Assembly: GCA_002493945.1 (NCBI GenBank)
Contig: DLAL01000061.1
Span: 1 to 20,215, forward strand
Source of the DNA: Porphyromonadaceae bacterium UBA7048
Lineage (GTDB): Bacteria > Bacteroidota > Bacteroidia > Bacteroidales > Muribaculaceae
DNA length: 20,215 nucleotides
Direction: 5' to 3'
The notes under the pieces were generated by a model. The model was given only the letters and a program-made list of their open reading frames with translations. It was not told the DNA's origin and did not search any database. The translations under genes and the position numbers were made by a program. Below, in pieces: positions 1-7,900 of the stretch (the first letter of the stretch is position 1; each line of letters starts with the position of its first letter).

Positions 1-22
1 ATTAACCGAATATCCCTAATTA
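1..22 (+). repeat. Left copy of 22-bp inverted repeat found at both ends of the window
   Basis: The first 22 bases are the exact reverse complement of positions 20192-20213. The core CCGAATATC (5-13) also occurs at 20179-20187 and, inverted, at 20200-20208. The match is read directly. Whether it marks a dispersed repeat, an invertible segment or a point where an assembly stopped cannot be decided here. Confidence 0.85.
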
Positions 23-53
23 TAAGAGCTTGTTTTTAAACAAGCTCTTATAA
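20..53. terminator. 16-bp perfect hairpin with 2-nt loop, terminator-like
   Basis: Positions 20-35 pair perfectly with 38-53 (core AAGAGCTTG / CAAGCTCTT). The structure is symmetric and could act on either strand. The right arm is not followed by a T run, so the terminator role is inferred from strength and intergenic position. It sits directly against the end repeat at 1-22. Confidence 0.5.
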
Positions 54-338
54 GCCACTCGACCGGGAACAGTTTCAGTACAGCCATTAATTCGTTTCTG
101 ATTGCCTATACGATGATATGCTACTCGATTATCAGCTATTAGATTATTACGCGAATACAACGGTACTTATGAGTACATCACTTCAAACTGCTGCATAAGT
201 CGCAATTTATCGCATTATATAACAAATTTTGCTTGTCTAATTCAGATTAAATTCAGCTAACTTCCTGACTATAAATCTATTCGCATCTCTTCAACGAGGA
301 GGAGTATTGAAGTAGCAAATAATCCCAACAGTATAATC
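54..338. other. AT-rich stretch with no recognisable gene
   Basis: Both strands were read. Open frames are short and broken, with no convincing protein-like translation, tRNA shape or consensus promoter. The stretch ends at a strong terminator at 339-378 that reads on the plus strand, so a short untranslated transcript could end there, but no start for one is visible. Confidence 0.4.
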
Positions 339-378
339 AAGGCGTCGTGTATTTCACTTGAAATATCGACGCCTTTTT
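339..378 (+). terminator. Rho-independent terminator
   Basis: AAGGCGTCG (339-347) pairs with CGACGCCTT (367-375), and an inner stem TATTTCA (350-356) pairs with TGAAATA (359-365). A run of five T at 374-378 follows on the plus strand. The minus-strand exit has no T run, so it is oriented for plus-strand transcription, although no plus-strand gene lies before it in the window. Confidence 0.7.
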
Positions 379-409
379 CATGACTGACATCGCGGTGCCA
401 GGCCTGGAA

Positions 410-721
410 TTATCGAATCTCAAACCTGACATCGTCTGGCACGCCGAATTTATCGCGATGGTTGAGCAGGACGCCGTCAGTGTCGTTGGCGATGGCCGCT
501 CCGTCGGCATACTGCAGCCTGACGCACTCGGTCAGACCGTTTAGGCCGGTAAAATCGCAGTAATGCCATACTCGGCAAAAACTAAGCGCTAATATAGTTT
601 AATTGCCATCTCGAAACCAGTCTCCTGACAATGTGATTCCGGCCTCCCCGATTTCTTGATGTCCTACATCAGGGTAGTTATATTTCTCAATAAGTGCGGC
701 AGTTGTAAAGAGGTAAATATA
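410..721 (-). pseudogene. Decayed minus-strand gene, 3' remnant with an in-frame stop
   Basis: One minus-strand frame from 721 to 410 reads as protein-like sequence, interrupted only by a TAA at 599-601. The first part (599-721) includes the stretch LIEKYNYPDVGHQEIGEAG. The second part (410-598) includes YCDFTGLNGLTECVRLQYA and ends FGVPDDVRFEIR-stop at 410-412. Both parts lie in the same frame, there is no start codon, and an upstream TAA at 722-724 closes the frame. The second part is clearly richer in GC than the bases around it, as expected for former coding DNA in this genome. The family was not recognised. Alternatives are a chance open frame, or a live gene carrying a sequencing error at 599-601, though the missing start argues against the latter. 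Confidence 0.45.
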
Positions 722-744
722 TTAACATGTGTTAATTTTTAACA
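721..744. promoter_or_regulatory. Operator-like array of three TTAACA half-sites
   Basis: ATTAACA (721-727) and TGTTAAT (730-736) form an inverted repeat with a 2-nt centre. A third half-site TTAACA follows at 739-744 and pairs with TGTTAA (730-735) to make a second possible palindrome. The array lies about 40-60 nt upstream of the -7 box proposed for the lipoprotein gene at 868. That position would suit a transcription regulator, but this is inference from symmetry and place only. Confidence 0.35.
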
Positions 745-782
745 TATAATCCGCTGTCTATCAATTGACGGTGGATTTCCTT

Positions 783-790
783 TATATTTG
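783..790 (+). promoter_or_regulatory. Candidate -7 box for the lipoprotein gene
   Basis: TATATTTG at 783-790 fits the Bacteroidetes -7 consensus TAnnTTTG. A -33 element at the usual 19-20 nt spacing is not evident; the nearest TTG is at 765-767, which is too close. The transcript would start near 797 and carry a leader of about 70 nt. Confidence 0.4.
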
Positions 791-867
791 CTCATGCAAG
801 ATTTAAGCATTTTCGCTATTTCTATAGACACAGACTGCAGTTCTAATAACATTTAATCTATCAAGAA

Positions 868-1515
868 ATGAGAAAGTTTTTTAAATCAGTGCAATTGTTT
901 GCGTTAATGCTCATAGCAGGCGCTTCGGTCTGCTTTACGGCTTGTAGCGATGATGATGAAATCAAGGGCCAGGATGGAGTTACTGCCGAGACTATGTTCG
1001 GAGACTACAAAGGAACGATGACTACAACCGTTGAGGGTGAAGCCGGCGAACAGGAGAGCGTGGCCGGCACAGATATCTCTGCCACAATAGAAGATAACAC
1101 CATCCGCTTTGCAAAATTTCCCATCAGGGACATCGTACTGTCAATTATCAACGACGAGACGATGGCTGACATGATAGTCGAAGCTGTCGGTGATCTGGAC
1201 TACAGCATCTCTTACGAGCCGGCTCTTGCCCCTGAAAAAGACAGCATTCTGATGACACTGAAGCCCGAACCTCTCAAACTGTCAATCGGAATTCCTGCGC
1301 AGCAAGAAGGCGCCGACGCTCAGGCTCTGATTGTGGAAGTACAGATAGAAGCCGCAGAACAGGGCCGGTATACTGTCGATGACGCAAATGTGAAATTCAG
1401 CATTACCGCTACGAAAGTTATGCTTGGCGAAGGCGATGAGCAGCAGGAGCTTGGCGACTATGCTCCCCGAATCATCCGGTTTGACATGAACCAATGTAAG
1501 GTTGCTCACAACTAA
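868..1515 (+). CDS. Small lipoprotein of unknown function (Bacteroidales DUF4840-like)
   Basis: The 215-residue product starts with a lipoprotein signal peptide: basic MRKFFK, a hydrophobic stretch, then lipobox FTAC with Cys26 as the acylation site, followed by SDDDE, a polar linker typical of Bacteroidales lipoproteins. The mature part is acidic, has no membrane segment and looks like a beta-rich domain (MFGDYKGTM near residues 43-51, where many such proteins start their fold). This resembles the Bacteroidetes DUF4840-type lipoproteins, an assignment made from memory and unconfirmed. It is probably anchored in the envelope. The start follows a short A-rich stretch, normal for this phylum. 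The META-domain lipoprotein gene follows after 91 nt on the same strand, so the two may be co-transcribed. Confidence 0.85.
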   Translation: MRKFFKSVQLFALMLIAGASVCFTACSDDDEIKGQDGVTAETMFGDYKGTMTTTVEGEAGEQESVAGTDISATIEDNTIRFAKFPIRDIVLSIINDETMADMIVEAVGDLDYSISYEPALAPEKDSILMTLKPEPLKLSIGIPAQQEGADAQALIVEVQIEAAEQGRYTVDDANVKFSITATKVMLGEGDEQQELGDYAPRIIRFDMNQCKVAHN

Positions 1516-1538
1516 GATAAAACGATTGTAATAAACGC

Positions 1539-1580
1539 GGAAGAGGACATCCGGGTCGTTGTCCCGGGCTGTTCTCTTCC
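1539..1580. repeat. Long intergenic hairpin between the two lipoprotein genes
   Basis: GGAAGAGGACA (1539-1549) pairs with TGTTCTCTTCC (1570-1580) apart from one G-T pair, and CCGGG (1551-1555) pairs with CCCGG (1563-1567) over a 7-nt loop. No T run follows on either side, so it is not a classic terminator. It might dampen read-through or stabilise the upstream mRNA 3' end. Confidence 0.5.
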
Positions 1581-1606
1581 ACTTGCTCAATAACCCGTAA
1601 GCACTA

Positions 1607-2389
1607 ATGAAAAAAGCATATACCGCCGCTTTCCTTTCTCTACTCGTTTTGTGTTCATGCTCAACGATGAAGAAAACAGCTACTCTCTCCGACATCGACG
1701 GAGAGTGGACAATAGCGAAAATAAACGGGCAACCCCTGCAGATTCAGGACGGAGGCCAGCAGCCGTTTATCGGCTTTGATACTAACTCCGGAAGAATCTA
1801 CGGCAACAGCGGCTGCAACAGAATCATATCATCCTTAGACCGTCAGGCCAAGCCCGGATCTATCCGCTTCGGACATATCGGTTCGACAATGATGGCGTGC
1901 CCGGACATGGAAACAGAATCGAAGGTACTTGCGGCTCTGTCTGAGGTCAGATCATACAAGAAGGAGGGCAAAAACGCAATCAGTCTGCGAGATTCCTCCA
2001 GCCATACGGTCGCGACTCTGATAAAGAGATTCTATCCCATGACGCCTGATGAACTTCAGGGAAGGTGGAATGTCGTCTCCGTATTCGGTCTCCCGATACC
2101 TGAAACGGCCGAAACTGCGCCCTTCCTCACCTTTGACACTAAAGAACACAGGATTGGCGGTAATACCGGATGTAACCTGCTGAGAGGAAAATTCGAAATC
2201 GAAGATGACAGCCGGCTCGCAATTTCAATCCCTCCCGTTGCGATGACAAGGATGGCATGCCCTGACATGGAAACCGAAAACAACATTGTGTCGGCTCTGA
2301 GCAGCGCGAAAACATTCGGTCGCCTGAACAGCAGACGGATTGCCCTTTACTCTGCCTCCGGAGCAGAAGTTCTGGTGCTCGAACTTTAG
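1607..2389 (+). CDS. Lipoprotein with two META (HslJ-like) domains
   Basis: The 260-residue product has a lipoprotein signal (lipobox LCSC, Cys18) and two consecutive META domains at about residues 28-125 and 138-260. Each has the family pattern: an opening GEWTI or GRWNV strand, a central GNSGCN or GNTGCN turn, and a late MACPDMETE motif that is identical in both copies. META domains occur in HslJ and other envelope proteins linked to stress or antibiotic tolerance; the molecular role is not established. The duplicated domain is intact in both halves, including the paired cysteines of GCN and ACP. The gene follows the 868-1515 lipoprotein on the same strand and ends against the convergent membrane-protein operon, with a hairpin between. 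Confidence 0.9.
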   Translation: MKKAYTAAFLSLLVLCSCSTMKKTATLSDIDGEWTIAKINGQPLQIQDGGQQPFIGFDTNSGRIYGNSGCNRIISSLDRQAKPGSIRFGHIGSTMMACPDMETESKVLAALSEVRSYKKEGKNAISLRDSSSHTVATLIKRFYPMTPDELQGRWNVVSVFGLPIPETAETAPFLTFDTKEHRIGGNTGCNLLRGKFEIEDDSRLAISIPPVAMTRMACPDMETENNIVSALSSAKTFGRLNSRRIALYSASGAEVLVLEL

Positions 2390-2391
2390 TA

Positions 2392-2421
2392 CGTAATTTA
2401 TCGCAAATTCGATAAATTACG
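2392..2421. terminator. Hairpin between convergent genes
   Basis: CGTAATTTATCG (2392-2403) pairs perfectly with CGATAAATTACG (2410-2421) over a 6-nt loop. It starts 3 nt after the META gene stop and faces the convergent operon ending at 2473. There is no long T tail, so termination is plausible but weakly supported. Confidence 0.45.
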
Positions 2422-2472
2422 ACAAATTGCTCAGTTTCAGTATTCGACAGGCCGGAGACTCATAGTACTGCA

Positions 2473-3594
2473 TCACTTCTCCTTCCGGTATTTCCGCCCG
2501 TCACTGGCGTGGAAGATGCCTTTTCCGTCGGTCCAGCCAGTGACCATGCGGCCGTCGGGGGTGACGGCAGTCTCATGCGGTTTGCCCGTCAGCAGTGCGA
2601 TAGCTATCACATAGGGAGCGAGGGTAATCACTATCTGAACGAAGATATTCCACAGCGCTATGCCCAGGCCGAGAACGGCAATCATGGCTCCGACAATATA
2701 GACCGCACCGAAGAGAGACAGCCACAGCCCTTTGAAGAAGCCGAAGGAGCTGATGTTCATAGCAATCGACGTGAATGAACCGATGCCGACTACGGCGAAG
2801 AAAACACACGTCCCGACAACGGCCTGCATCGGCTGTCCCATATGGAACATGGCGCACACCAGAAGGACCACTGCGACGACGGGCAGGCTGACGAGGAATG
2901 ATATGGCCATGGGCAGGATGGAACCCAAAGTCGCATCGTCCTCTCCTTCCTGAAGCATCAGCCTGCCATATACGGGATAGCTGACAACCTGTGCCACCAG
3001 TACTGCCGAAAACGGTATAACTCTCAGCACAGAGCCCCAGAAGCCGTAGCGGTCCTCATCGCACCACCAGAACATACCAGTATGCAGCGCCAGATACGCG
3101 CTTATCTCGATATAGCATGCTCCGGCTATCATCAGCGGCATGAAAATCAGAGCTATCTTTCTGACGGCTCCCACGCGCCTTCCTGCCAGCCCTAAGAGCA
3201 GCGCACATATCACCAGTCCAACTATCAGCATATACGGCGGCAGAGTCGAGTAATAACGGCCTTGCGGCGACCGCCATCGTGCCGTTGCGGTCTCCCACGG
3301 GTCGTCGGCTCCGTCGTCGGCTATTATACGGAATTCCATGACAGATACGGCATACTTCGTGCCTCCGAACGAGGCCACACCATAGTCCGGAAAACCTTCA
3401 ACCGGCCCCAGGACAGTGACCGTATCCCCTTTCGCTATCCTGAAAGCCTCAGTCCCGACGCCATTATCCCGGGTCAGCTCCATGACGGCCACTGAATCGC
3501 GGTTGAACGGATCTGCCACGTATCTCTGCGCCGTAGCTGCTTGCGCGCAGATTAGTGTTATCGCTATTACAAGGGTTCGAAGAATGTGTTGCAT
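2473..3594 (-). CDS. Multi-pass membrane protein with signal peptide (second gene of paralogous pair)
   Basis: Read from the ATG at 3594, the product has 373 residues. A cleavable signal peptide (residues 1-22, ending AATAQ) leads into an extracytoplasmic domain of about 95 residues with an SH3-like look (KGDTVTVLGP near 55-64). Six or seven hydrophobic segments follow between about 120 and 335, then a polar tail ending GRKYRKEK. An earlier ATG at 3621 overlaps the stop of the upstream gene, but it would put nine polar residues before the signal peptide, so 3594 is preferred. The order of parts matches the gene just upstream, and WWCDEDRYGFWG here resembles LWYCLPEYQGIG there, so the two are probably ancient duplicates. 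The family was not recognised and no catalytic motif is visible. It likely sits in the inner membrane and may form a complex with its partner. Confidence 0.8.
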   Translation of the reverse strand: MQHILRTLVIAITLICAQAATAQRYVADPFNRDSVAVMELTRDNGVGTEAFRIAKGDTVTVLGPVEGFPDYGVASFGGTKYAVSVMEFRIIADDGADDPWETATARWRSPQGRYYSTLPPYMLIVGLVICALLLGLAGRRVGAVRKIALIFMPLMIAGACYIEISAYLALHTGMFWWCDEDRYGFWGSVLRVIPFSAVLVAQVVSYPVYGRLMLQEGEDDATLGSILPMAISFLVSLPVVAVVLLVCAMFHMGQPMQAVVGTCVFFAVVGIGSFTSIAMNISSFGFFKGLWLSLFGAVYIVGAMIAVLGLGIALWNIFVQIVITLAPYVIAIALLTGKPHETAVTPDGRMVTGWTDGKGIFHASDGRKYRKEK

Positions 3595-3614
3595 TGTCGA
3601 GTGATTTAAAGGGT

Positions 3615-4793
3615 TTACCATGGATTATTCTGACGGTTGAAGCGGTCACGCTCACGCTCGGCATTGCGTTGCTGCTCGCGGATTGCCCGTGCACGTTCGG
3701 CAGCCCGCATCTGCTTCAGATGACTTTCGGCCTCGGCTCTGGTAGAAAATGATTGTGAGCCTACGGCATATCGCCCGCCGGGGAGCGCGGTGATGACACC
3801 TTTCATGGCCGGAGAGACGAGGCCGATGCCGGAGAGCACCGAGACTATTGCCACGAAATAAACGCCGATTACAGCCGCGACAATCTGCCATCCGGCCATG
3901 AACACCGCCGCAAATGACGCCGCGACACCTATCATTCCGATTTCCAGGAGCACCGTCTCGGCCACTCCCCGACGGCCGCATCTTACGCCGTTCACCAGCA
4001 GAGGAAACATGACAACGATAGCCGCGCCGACCCATACCGACCCGAGAAGCCACCCGATGACGATGGAGGGGTAGAGAAGGAACCAGCCGGCCACCACAGG
4101 CCAAATGCTGACTCCTGGTCTCGAATAGACCCACACCGTCACCAGATACGCACATTCCATGAAAAAGAACAAAGCCAGCGGAATGAATCCTACAATGGCG
4201 TCGCCTATACCCTGATATTCCGGCAGACAGTACCAAAGATAATCATCACCCATGCAGAGAGAGGCATACGACTGAACGGCTACCGCCGCCACAAACGGCA
4301 ATGAGGACACCCACAGCCTGTTTTTCCTCAGCAGAAGCCAGCACGCAAGAAGCATGAGCACAATCTGCAGCACAGGTACGCCGAGGCTGTAAAGCATACG
4401 TCCCTGCCGTGACAGCGGACTGACACGGGTGAACGCCAGACGCTTTGAAATAAATTCGGGAGTACGGCTGAAATTGTCGTTTGCGAACACATCCACAGTC
4501 CCTTCGGGATTGCATTCGGAGAAACTAAGCCATCGGGCCTCGGTCATGAAATCCTTACCGTCATATCTGAATTCGGCCATAATGCTGCGGCAGTCCGCAG
4601 AGTCGCCCCTGACGGTTCGCCCTGTCACATCTATAAGCGTACCGTTCGGTATCCTGCGCATCATCAGCTGACCGTCGTCACCGACGTAATATGCACGGAT
4701 AAAATTGCCGATGATATAATCGGCCTCACACACTTGACTCACAGACGGCAACACCGACAGCAATGATAATAACAGCAGCAATAATTTTTTCAT
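3615..4793 (-). CDS. Multi-pass membrane protein with signal peptide and basic C-terminal coiled coil (first gene of pair)
   Basis: The ATG at 4793 gives 392 residues. A longer frame reaches 4868, but that start lies upstream of the promoter at 4817-4848, and only the 4793 start places a signal peptide (MKKLLLLLLSLLS..., to about residue 20) at the N-terminus. Then comes a periplasmic-facing domain of about 110 residues rich in beta strands, six or so membrane helices (about 136-330), and a charged tail (about 350-390) rich in Arg, Glu and Gln that should form a cytoplasmic coiled coil. The gene downstream begins 20 nt after its stop, or overlaps it if the earlier ATG is used, so the two form an operon. 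No known family or enzyme motif was recognised. The soluble domain, membrane bundle and tail suggest a sensor or assembly role, which is inference. Confidence 0.8.
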   Translation of the reverse strand: MKKLLLLLLSLLSVLPSVSQVCEADYIIGNFIRAYYVGDDGQLMMRRIPNGTLIDVTGRTVRGDSADCRSIMAEFRYDGKDFMTEARWLSFSECNPEGTVDVFANDNFSRTPEFISKRLAFTRVSPLSRQGRMLYSLGVPVLQIVLMLLACWLLLRKNRLWVSSLPFVAAVAVQSYASLCMGDDYLWYCLPEYQGIGDAIVGFIPLALFFFMECAYLVTVWVYSRPGVSIWPVVAGWFLLYPSIVIGWLLGSVWVGAAIVVMFPLLVNGVRCGRRGVAETVLLEIGMIGVAASFAAVFMAGWQIVAAVIGVYFVAIVSVLSGIGLVSPAMKGVITALPGGRYAVGSQSFSTRAEAESHLKQMRAAERARAIREQQRNAERERDRFNRQNNPW

Positions 4794-4816
4794 GGAGCTA
4801 ATATAAGGTTGCAGTG

Positions 4817-4848
4817 CAAATTTAACGGTTTTAATCACATTCTCCAAA
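4817..4848 (-). promoter_or_regulatory. Consensus Bacteroidetes promoter for the membrane-protein pair
   Basis: On the minus strand TTTG (4845-4848) is followed by 20 nt and then TAAATTTG (4817-4824), matching the sigma-ABfr pattern. Transcription should begin near 4811, leaving about 18 nt before the ATG at 4793; this rules out the longer frame starting at 4868. Confidence 0.7.
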
Positions 4849-4878
4849 TTTTCAGACACATCCAACAATAATATTCAC

Positions 4879-4886
4879 TATTTTTG
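4879..4886 (+). promoter_or_regulatory. Candidate -7 box for the helicase gene
   Basis: TATTTTTG fits TAnnTTTG and lies 24 nt before the ATG at 4910, giving a leader of roughly 17 nt. No clear TTTG is present at the -33 spacing, so it may be weak or need an activator. It is back to back with the divergent promoter at 4817-4848. Confidence 0.5.
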
Positions 4887-4909
4887 CACACTGAAACTAT
4901 CGGTAACCG

Positions 4910-7900
4910 ATGTCCTTTTGGAATAGAATCATAGAGACAATCAGCGGAGGAGAGACGCAGGCAGCCACGACACGGGAAGTGTCGCATGATGCGTCACGCT
5001 ACGTCTTCGTGGATGTCGAGGTGGGCCTGACTGATAAAAGGATTCATGACATCGGGGCTCTCCGATGGGACGGCGCCGTGTATCACTCCGCAAACAAGCA
5101 CGAGCTGATGAATTTCCTGAAGGATGCGGACTTCGTATGCGGCCACAACATCATCAACCACGACGCCAGATATCTGTTCGGCGACGAAACCGGCGGCCGC
5201 CTGCTCGTCGACACGCTCTTTCTGTCGCCCCTGCTTTTCCCCGAGCGCCCTTACCACCGCCTGCTGAAAGAAGACAAGCTGCTCAGCGACCAGATGAACA
5301 ATCCGGTCAATGACTGCGAGAAGGCACGCGACCTGCTCATGGACGAGGTTGCCCGCTGGAACGGTCTCCCGGACAGGCAGCAGACCATCTTCGCGACGCT
5401 TCTTCAGGACAGCGATAAATTCTCCGGCTTTCTCGCTTTCGTCGGCGCCACACCCGGCAGGAAAGACTCGCTGGCCGGACTGATTCGCGCGGAATACAGC
5501 GGCCGGATCTGCGGGCATGCTGATATCGGGCGTATAATAAATCAGTACCCCTGCGAGCTGGCTTACGCGCTCGCACTGATAGACACCTCTGACCACCGGT
5601 CAATCACTCCGGCATGGGTGCTGCATAACTATCCGAATGTGGAGCACGTGGTGCGGCTTCTCCGTCAGACCGGATGCCTCGAAGGATGCGCTTACTGCAA
5701 TGACGCCCTCGACGTGCACATCAATCTGAAGCGCTTCTTCGGCTTCGATGAGTTCCGCACCTACGATGGCGAGCCGCTGCAGGAGAATGCCGCACGTGCG
5801 GCCGTAGAGCATAAATCGCTTCTGGCCATCTTCCCGACCGGCGGCGGCAAATCGCTGACATTCCAGCTGCCGGCGCTGATGGAAGGACGGGCAGTACACG
5901 GCCTGACGGTGGTCATCTCGCCCCTGCAGTCGCTGATGAAAGACCAGGTGGACAACCTTGCCGAAAGGGGCATCACGGACGCAGTCACCATCAACGGACT
6001 GCTTGACCCCATCAGCCGCTCGGAGGCCATCCAGAGGGTGATGAACGGCGACGCGTCACTGCTGTACATCGCTCCCGAGATGCTGCGGTCCAAGACGATA
6101 GAGCGCATACTGATGGCACGCCACATCGTGCGCGTCGTGATTGACGAGGCGCACTGCTTCTCCTCGTGGGGCCAGGACTTCCGCGTAGACTATCTCTATA
6201 TCGGCAAGTTCATCAGCCAATATCAGAAGAACAAGAGGTGTCCGCAGCCAATCCCCGTATCATGCTTCACGGCCACAGCCAAGCAGAAGGTGATACAGGA
6301 CATATGCGACTACTTCAGGCAGACCCTCGGCCTTGACCTTCAGATATTTGCCTCCAAGGCCGCCCGCACCAACCTGCGCTACTCGGTGATTCACGCCGAC
6401 ACGGATGAGGAGAAGTACTCGAAACTGCGTTCGCTGATAGCCGAATCATCATGCCCTGTCATCGTATATGTCTCACGGACCAAGCGTACGCGTCAGCTGG
6501 CCGAGAAGCTCACACGCGACGGATTCAGGGCCTTGCCCTTCAACGGCAGGATGGACGCCGACGAGAAGATTGCCAGCCAGGACGCCTTCATGAATGACCG
6601 TGTGCGCATCATCGTGGCGACCTCAGCCTTCGGAATGGGCGTCGACAAGAAGGATGTGGGGCTGGTGATACACTACGACATCTCCGATTCGCTCGAGAAC
6701 TACGTGCAGGAGGCAGGCCGTGCCGGACGCGACCCGCACCTCGAAGCCCGGTGCTTCGTGCTGTACAGCGATGCCGACCTTGACAAGCATTTCATACTCC
6801 TCAATCAGACAAAGCTAAGTATCAGCGAGATACAGCAGGTATGGAAGGCCGTAAAGGACCTCACGCGCCACCGCATGCGCGCATGCTGCTCGGCTCTGGA
6901 GATAGCTCGCACGGCAGGGTGGGACGACTCGGTGACAGACATCGAGACACGCGTCCGCACGGCGCTGGCAGCGCTCGAGCAGGCCGGCTACATCGAGCGC
7001 GGAAACAACGTGCCGCATGTCTACGCCACAGGGATAACCGTCAAGAACGTCGACGAGGCGCGCCGGCGCATCACCGAGTCGCTGCTCTTCGAAAACGAGG
7101 AGGTGGAGAAGGCCGTACGCATCATCAAGTCGCTGATATCGCGCAAGCAGATTGCCAAGGCACAGAACGCCGAGGCCGAGTCGCGCATAGACTATCTGGC
7201 CGATATTCTCGGAATGACCAAAGGCGACGTGGTCTCATGCGTGGAGCGTATGCGTCAGGAAGGTATTCTGGCCGACTCCAAAGACATCTCCGCGTACCTG
7301 ACCGACGCCGGCGAATCGGAAAACCGGTCGAAACGTCTGCTCGAACGGTTCTCGAAACTCGAGAACTACATTCTCGGACATATATCCGGCGAGGGGCTGC
7401 GCATCTCCTACAAGCAGCTGAATGACAATGCGCAGAAAGACGGTGTCGACACCGCGACAGAGAAGGACATCCGCACACTGCTCTACTTCCTGACCGTCAA
7501 AGGCTATACACGCAAGAAAGAGGATGCCGCACACAATATCGAGCTGACATACCAGACGGATATCGAGACAGCACTGGCACGCTTCGGGAAGCGCATGGAG
7601 ATATGCCACTACGCCATCGGATGGCTGTACAGGCTCATATCGCAGCCTCAGGAAGAGAACGGAGAGAGGAACGACGGCGTGCGGTTCTCCGTAGTCGAGT
7701 TGCTGAATGACCTCAAAGCCAACGGCAGCACACTGCTCGACAGCATGCACGACGTGCAGCTGGAGGACGTCGAGGAAGCACTGCTGTACCTGTCGAAAAT
7801 CGGGGCGCTGAAACTCGAGGGCGGCTTTCTGGTGCTCTACAATGCCATGGACATCCGCCGCCTCAAAGACAACCGGCAGCGCTACAAGCAGGAGGACTAC

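Noticed and set aside
204..2405. Shared 11-mer AATTTATCGCA at 204-214 and 2395-2405
   Set aside because: Short, AT-rich and without further similarity around it; chance is sufficient.
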